A program made the position numbers and the translations under genes. Positions 5,432 to 6,448 of a stretch of DNA of 6,448 nt are shown piece after piece. This stretch comes from Saprospiraceae bacterium (GTDB taxonomy: Bacteria; Bacteroidota; Bacteroidia; Chitinophagales; Saprospiraceae): NCBI GenBank assembly GCA_020436955.1, contig JAGQWW010000152.1, forward strand, positions 1 through 6,448, written 5' to 3'. Numbering within the stretch: the first letter of the stretch is position 1; each line of letters starts with the position of its first letter. The notes beneath the pieces were generated by a model, which worked only from the letters and a program-made list of their open reading frames with translations, was not told the DNA's origin and did no database searches.

Positions 5432-6076
5432 TTATTGTTCAACAAACAATTCTTCAAAAACTTCATCCAATTCATCAAAAGACTTGTACCCTACTTTTTC
5501 TTCATCACCACCTTTCAAACACATGCCTTCCGGCTGGAAATTTTCAAAAATGATATCCCATTCTTCCTGGGAGAAATTTCCAAACATCCAAACCTTTTGG
5601 TTAGCACAGTTTTCCTTTAAAAAGGAATGAAATGCTTCGTTTTGGATGATTTGAGACAGCTCAATTTGATTTTTTGAGAAGTCGAATACAAAGTAATCAA
5701 CATGCCCTTCAAATTGTTCCAGAATCTGTTTGATAAATTCCAGATCAAGGTCCTCATCAAATACAATTTCTTTAAAAACTGTGAGGTCATTAAGTCCCAT
5801 TGCTACGTCTACGCCGGACAAAAAAGGTAATTGGACTGCCTTTAGATTTAAATCTGAAGCAACTTGCTTTATTTCTTCAGCATTTTGCATCCCAAATTCT
5901 CCAATAAATTGCAGACCGTCCAGCCATTCAACCATGGCGGCAACCATAGCGGGAGCAACATAGCCCTCTTCACCTTCTGCCAGACAAAAGCCCATCCAAT
6001 CTACCTCCCATGCTGCAAAATATCGGGCATCAGTAAGATTGGTTACTGCATTTATTTTCACTTTTCTTTTCAACAT
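5432..6076 (-). CDS. TrpF-like beta/alpha-barrel protein, probably not an isomerase
   Basis: A 214-residue acidic protein that follows phosphoribosylanthranilate isomerase (TrpF) from end to end but in degenerate form. VKINAVTNLTDARYF (6-20) corresponds to the TrpF KxCGxTNxxDA start, MGF (28-30) to the second strand, AVQLPF (80-85) to VQLHG, YFVFDFS (128-134) to the strand with the catalytic Asp (Asp132 here), VWMFGNFS (162-169) to the AGGL strand, and PEGMCLKGGDEEKVGYKSFD (182-201) to the SSGVE...PGxKD end. The general-base cysteine of KICG is replaced by Asn9, and the phosphate-binding glycines are poorly kept. Isomerase activity is therefore unlikely; a binding or regulatory role is inference. 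There are no other trp genes nearby. It is the first gene of an operon with the MoxR ATPase and has a good Bacteroidota promoter upstream (6102-6130). Confidence 0.72.
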   Translation of the reverse strand: MLKRKVKINAVTNLTDARYFAAWEVDWMGFCLAEGEEGYVAPAMVAAMVEWLDGLQFIGEFGMQNAEEIKQVASDLNLKAVQLPFLSGVDVAMGLNDLTVFKEIVFDEDLDLEFIKQILEQFEGHVDYFVFDFSKNQIELSQIIQNEAFHSFLKENCANQKVWMFGNFSQEEWDIIFENFQPEGMCLKGGDEEKVGYKSFDELDEVFEELFVEQ

Positions 6077-6101
6077 ACCTTATCAATTTAAAATGGAGCC
6101 C

Positions 6102-6130
6102 CAAAGGTACAAAGGCTAAAAGAATCCAAA
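6102..6130 (-). promoter_or_regulatory. Bacteroidota-type promoter of the TrpF-like/MoxR operon
   Basis: On the minus strand, TTTG (6130-6127), a 17-base spacer and TACCTTTG (6109-6102) match the Bacteroidota sigma-ABfr consensus (-33 TTG, -7 TAnnTTTG). The start of transcription would fall near 6096, giving a leader of about 20 bases before the ATG at 6076. This is a sequence match only. Confidence 0.6.
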
Positions 6131-6148
6131 TCTATTCTGCAGAAAGAC

Positions 6149-6176
6149 TTTGATCAGGAATTTGCCAGTATCTTTG
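6149..6176 (+). promoter_or_regulatory. Bacteroidota-type promoter of hemW
   Basis: TTTG (6149-6152), a 16-base spacer and TATCTTTG (6169-6176) match the -33/-7 consensus. It is divergent from the promoter at 6102-6130, and the two -33 boxes are only 18 bases apart. Transcription would begin near 6183, only about 10 bases before the proposed TTG start of hemW. Confidence 0.55.
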
Positions 6177-6192
6177 TTTCAAAATTTACGCT

Positions 6193-6448
6193 TTGGCCGG
6201 AATTTACCTCCATATCCCTTTTTGCAAGCAAGCTTGTCATTATTGCAATTTTCACTTTTCCACCACCTTGAACCTCAAAGCTGATTTGGTAAAAGCTATA
6301 CTTTTGGAAATAGAACTTCAAAAGAATTATTTAAAAGGTGAAACTATAGATACCATTTATTTTGGAGGAGGCACACCTTCGTTACTATCCAGGCAGGAGC
6401 TAGACGCTATTTTTAAAAAAATCTATGAAAATTTTGATGTCCATCCCT
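6193..6448 (+). CDS. hemW: HemW, radical SAM heme chaperone, N-terminal part
   Basis: The frame is open to the window edge and gives 85 residues. It begins MAGIYLHIPFC if TTG is read as Met. The radical-SAM cluster motif CxxxCxxC is visible as CKQACHYC (residues 11-18). It is followed by NFHFS, which fits HemW, and by YFGGGTPSLLS, the conserved GGGTPS motif that helps bind S-adenosylmethionine. HemW was long annotated as oxygen-independent coproporphyrinogen III oxidase but is a heme-binding chaperone; true HemN differs in its cysteine context. The frame has a TGA at 6151-6153 and no ATG between it and the signature, so the TTG at 6193 is the best start. The gene is cut off by the window end; the HemW C-terminal domain lies beyond. 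Confidence 0.9.
   Translation, partial: MAGIYLHIPFCKQACHYCNFHFSTTLNLKADLVKAILLEIELQKNYLKGETIDTIYFGGGTPSLLSRQELDAIFKKIYENFDVHP

Noticed and set aside
5432..6076. Functional trpF (phosphoribosylanthranilate isomerase)
   Set aside because: The catalytic Cys of KICG is Asn here, the phosphate-binding glycines are eroded, and no trp genes are adjacent.

Overview
The window looks like a chromosomal segment of a Bacteroidota bacterium, possibly from the Saprospiria/Chitinophagia side. This rests on A-rich leaders without Shine-Dalgarno sequences, two good matches to the Bacteroidota promoter (TTTG, then TAnnTTTG), small lipoproteins with typical lipoboxes, a C-terminal TonB domain of the kind common in the phylum, and a HemW N-terminus of Bacteroidota type. 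I see no rRNA, tRNA, phage gene, transposase or CRISPR array.

Plus-strand block, 1-1862: the C-terminal end of an outer-membrane beta-barrel protein, a 63-residue CsbD-family stress protein, a lipoprotein with a TonB C-terminal domain, a strong intrinsic terminator, and a Vat/CatB-type hexapeptide acetyltransferase. The acetyltransferase converges on the next block.

Minus-strand block, 6076 down to 1893, read in the direction of transcription: a degenerate TrpF-like beta/alpha-barrel protein and a MoxR-type AAA+ ATPase form a tight two-gene operon with 6 bases between them. Then come a 350-base repeat-rich gap, a dienelactone-hydrolase-family lipoprotein, a hairpin terminator built from repeats, and an AI-2E/PerM-family membrane permease. 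A divergent promoter region (6077-6192) separates this block from the 5' end of hemW, which reads rightwards off the window and appears to start at TTG.

The most unusual material is non-coding. The gap 3987-4336 holds two degenerate tandem arrays of 7-base units, each unit ending in CG. They are direct copies 220 bases apart, share the same 5-base phase slip, and differ by one unit. Between them sit two inverted hairpins with almost the same 11-base loop and a compensatory base-pair change in the stem. A third, GC-rich heptamer array lies directly after the hydrolase stop codon and folds into that gene's apparent terminator. The second point of interest is the operon pairing a TrpF fold that lacks the catalytic cysteine with a MoxR ATPase whose Walker B aspartate appears replaced by glutamate.
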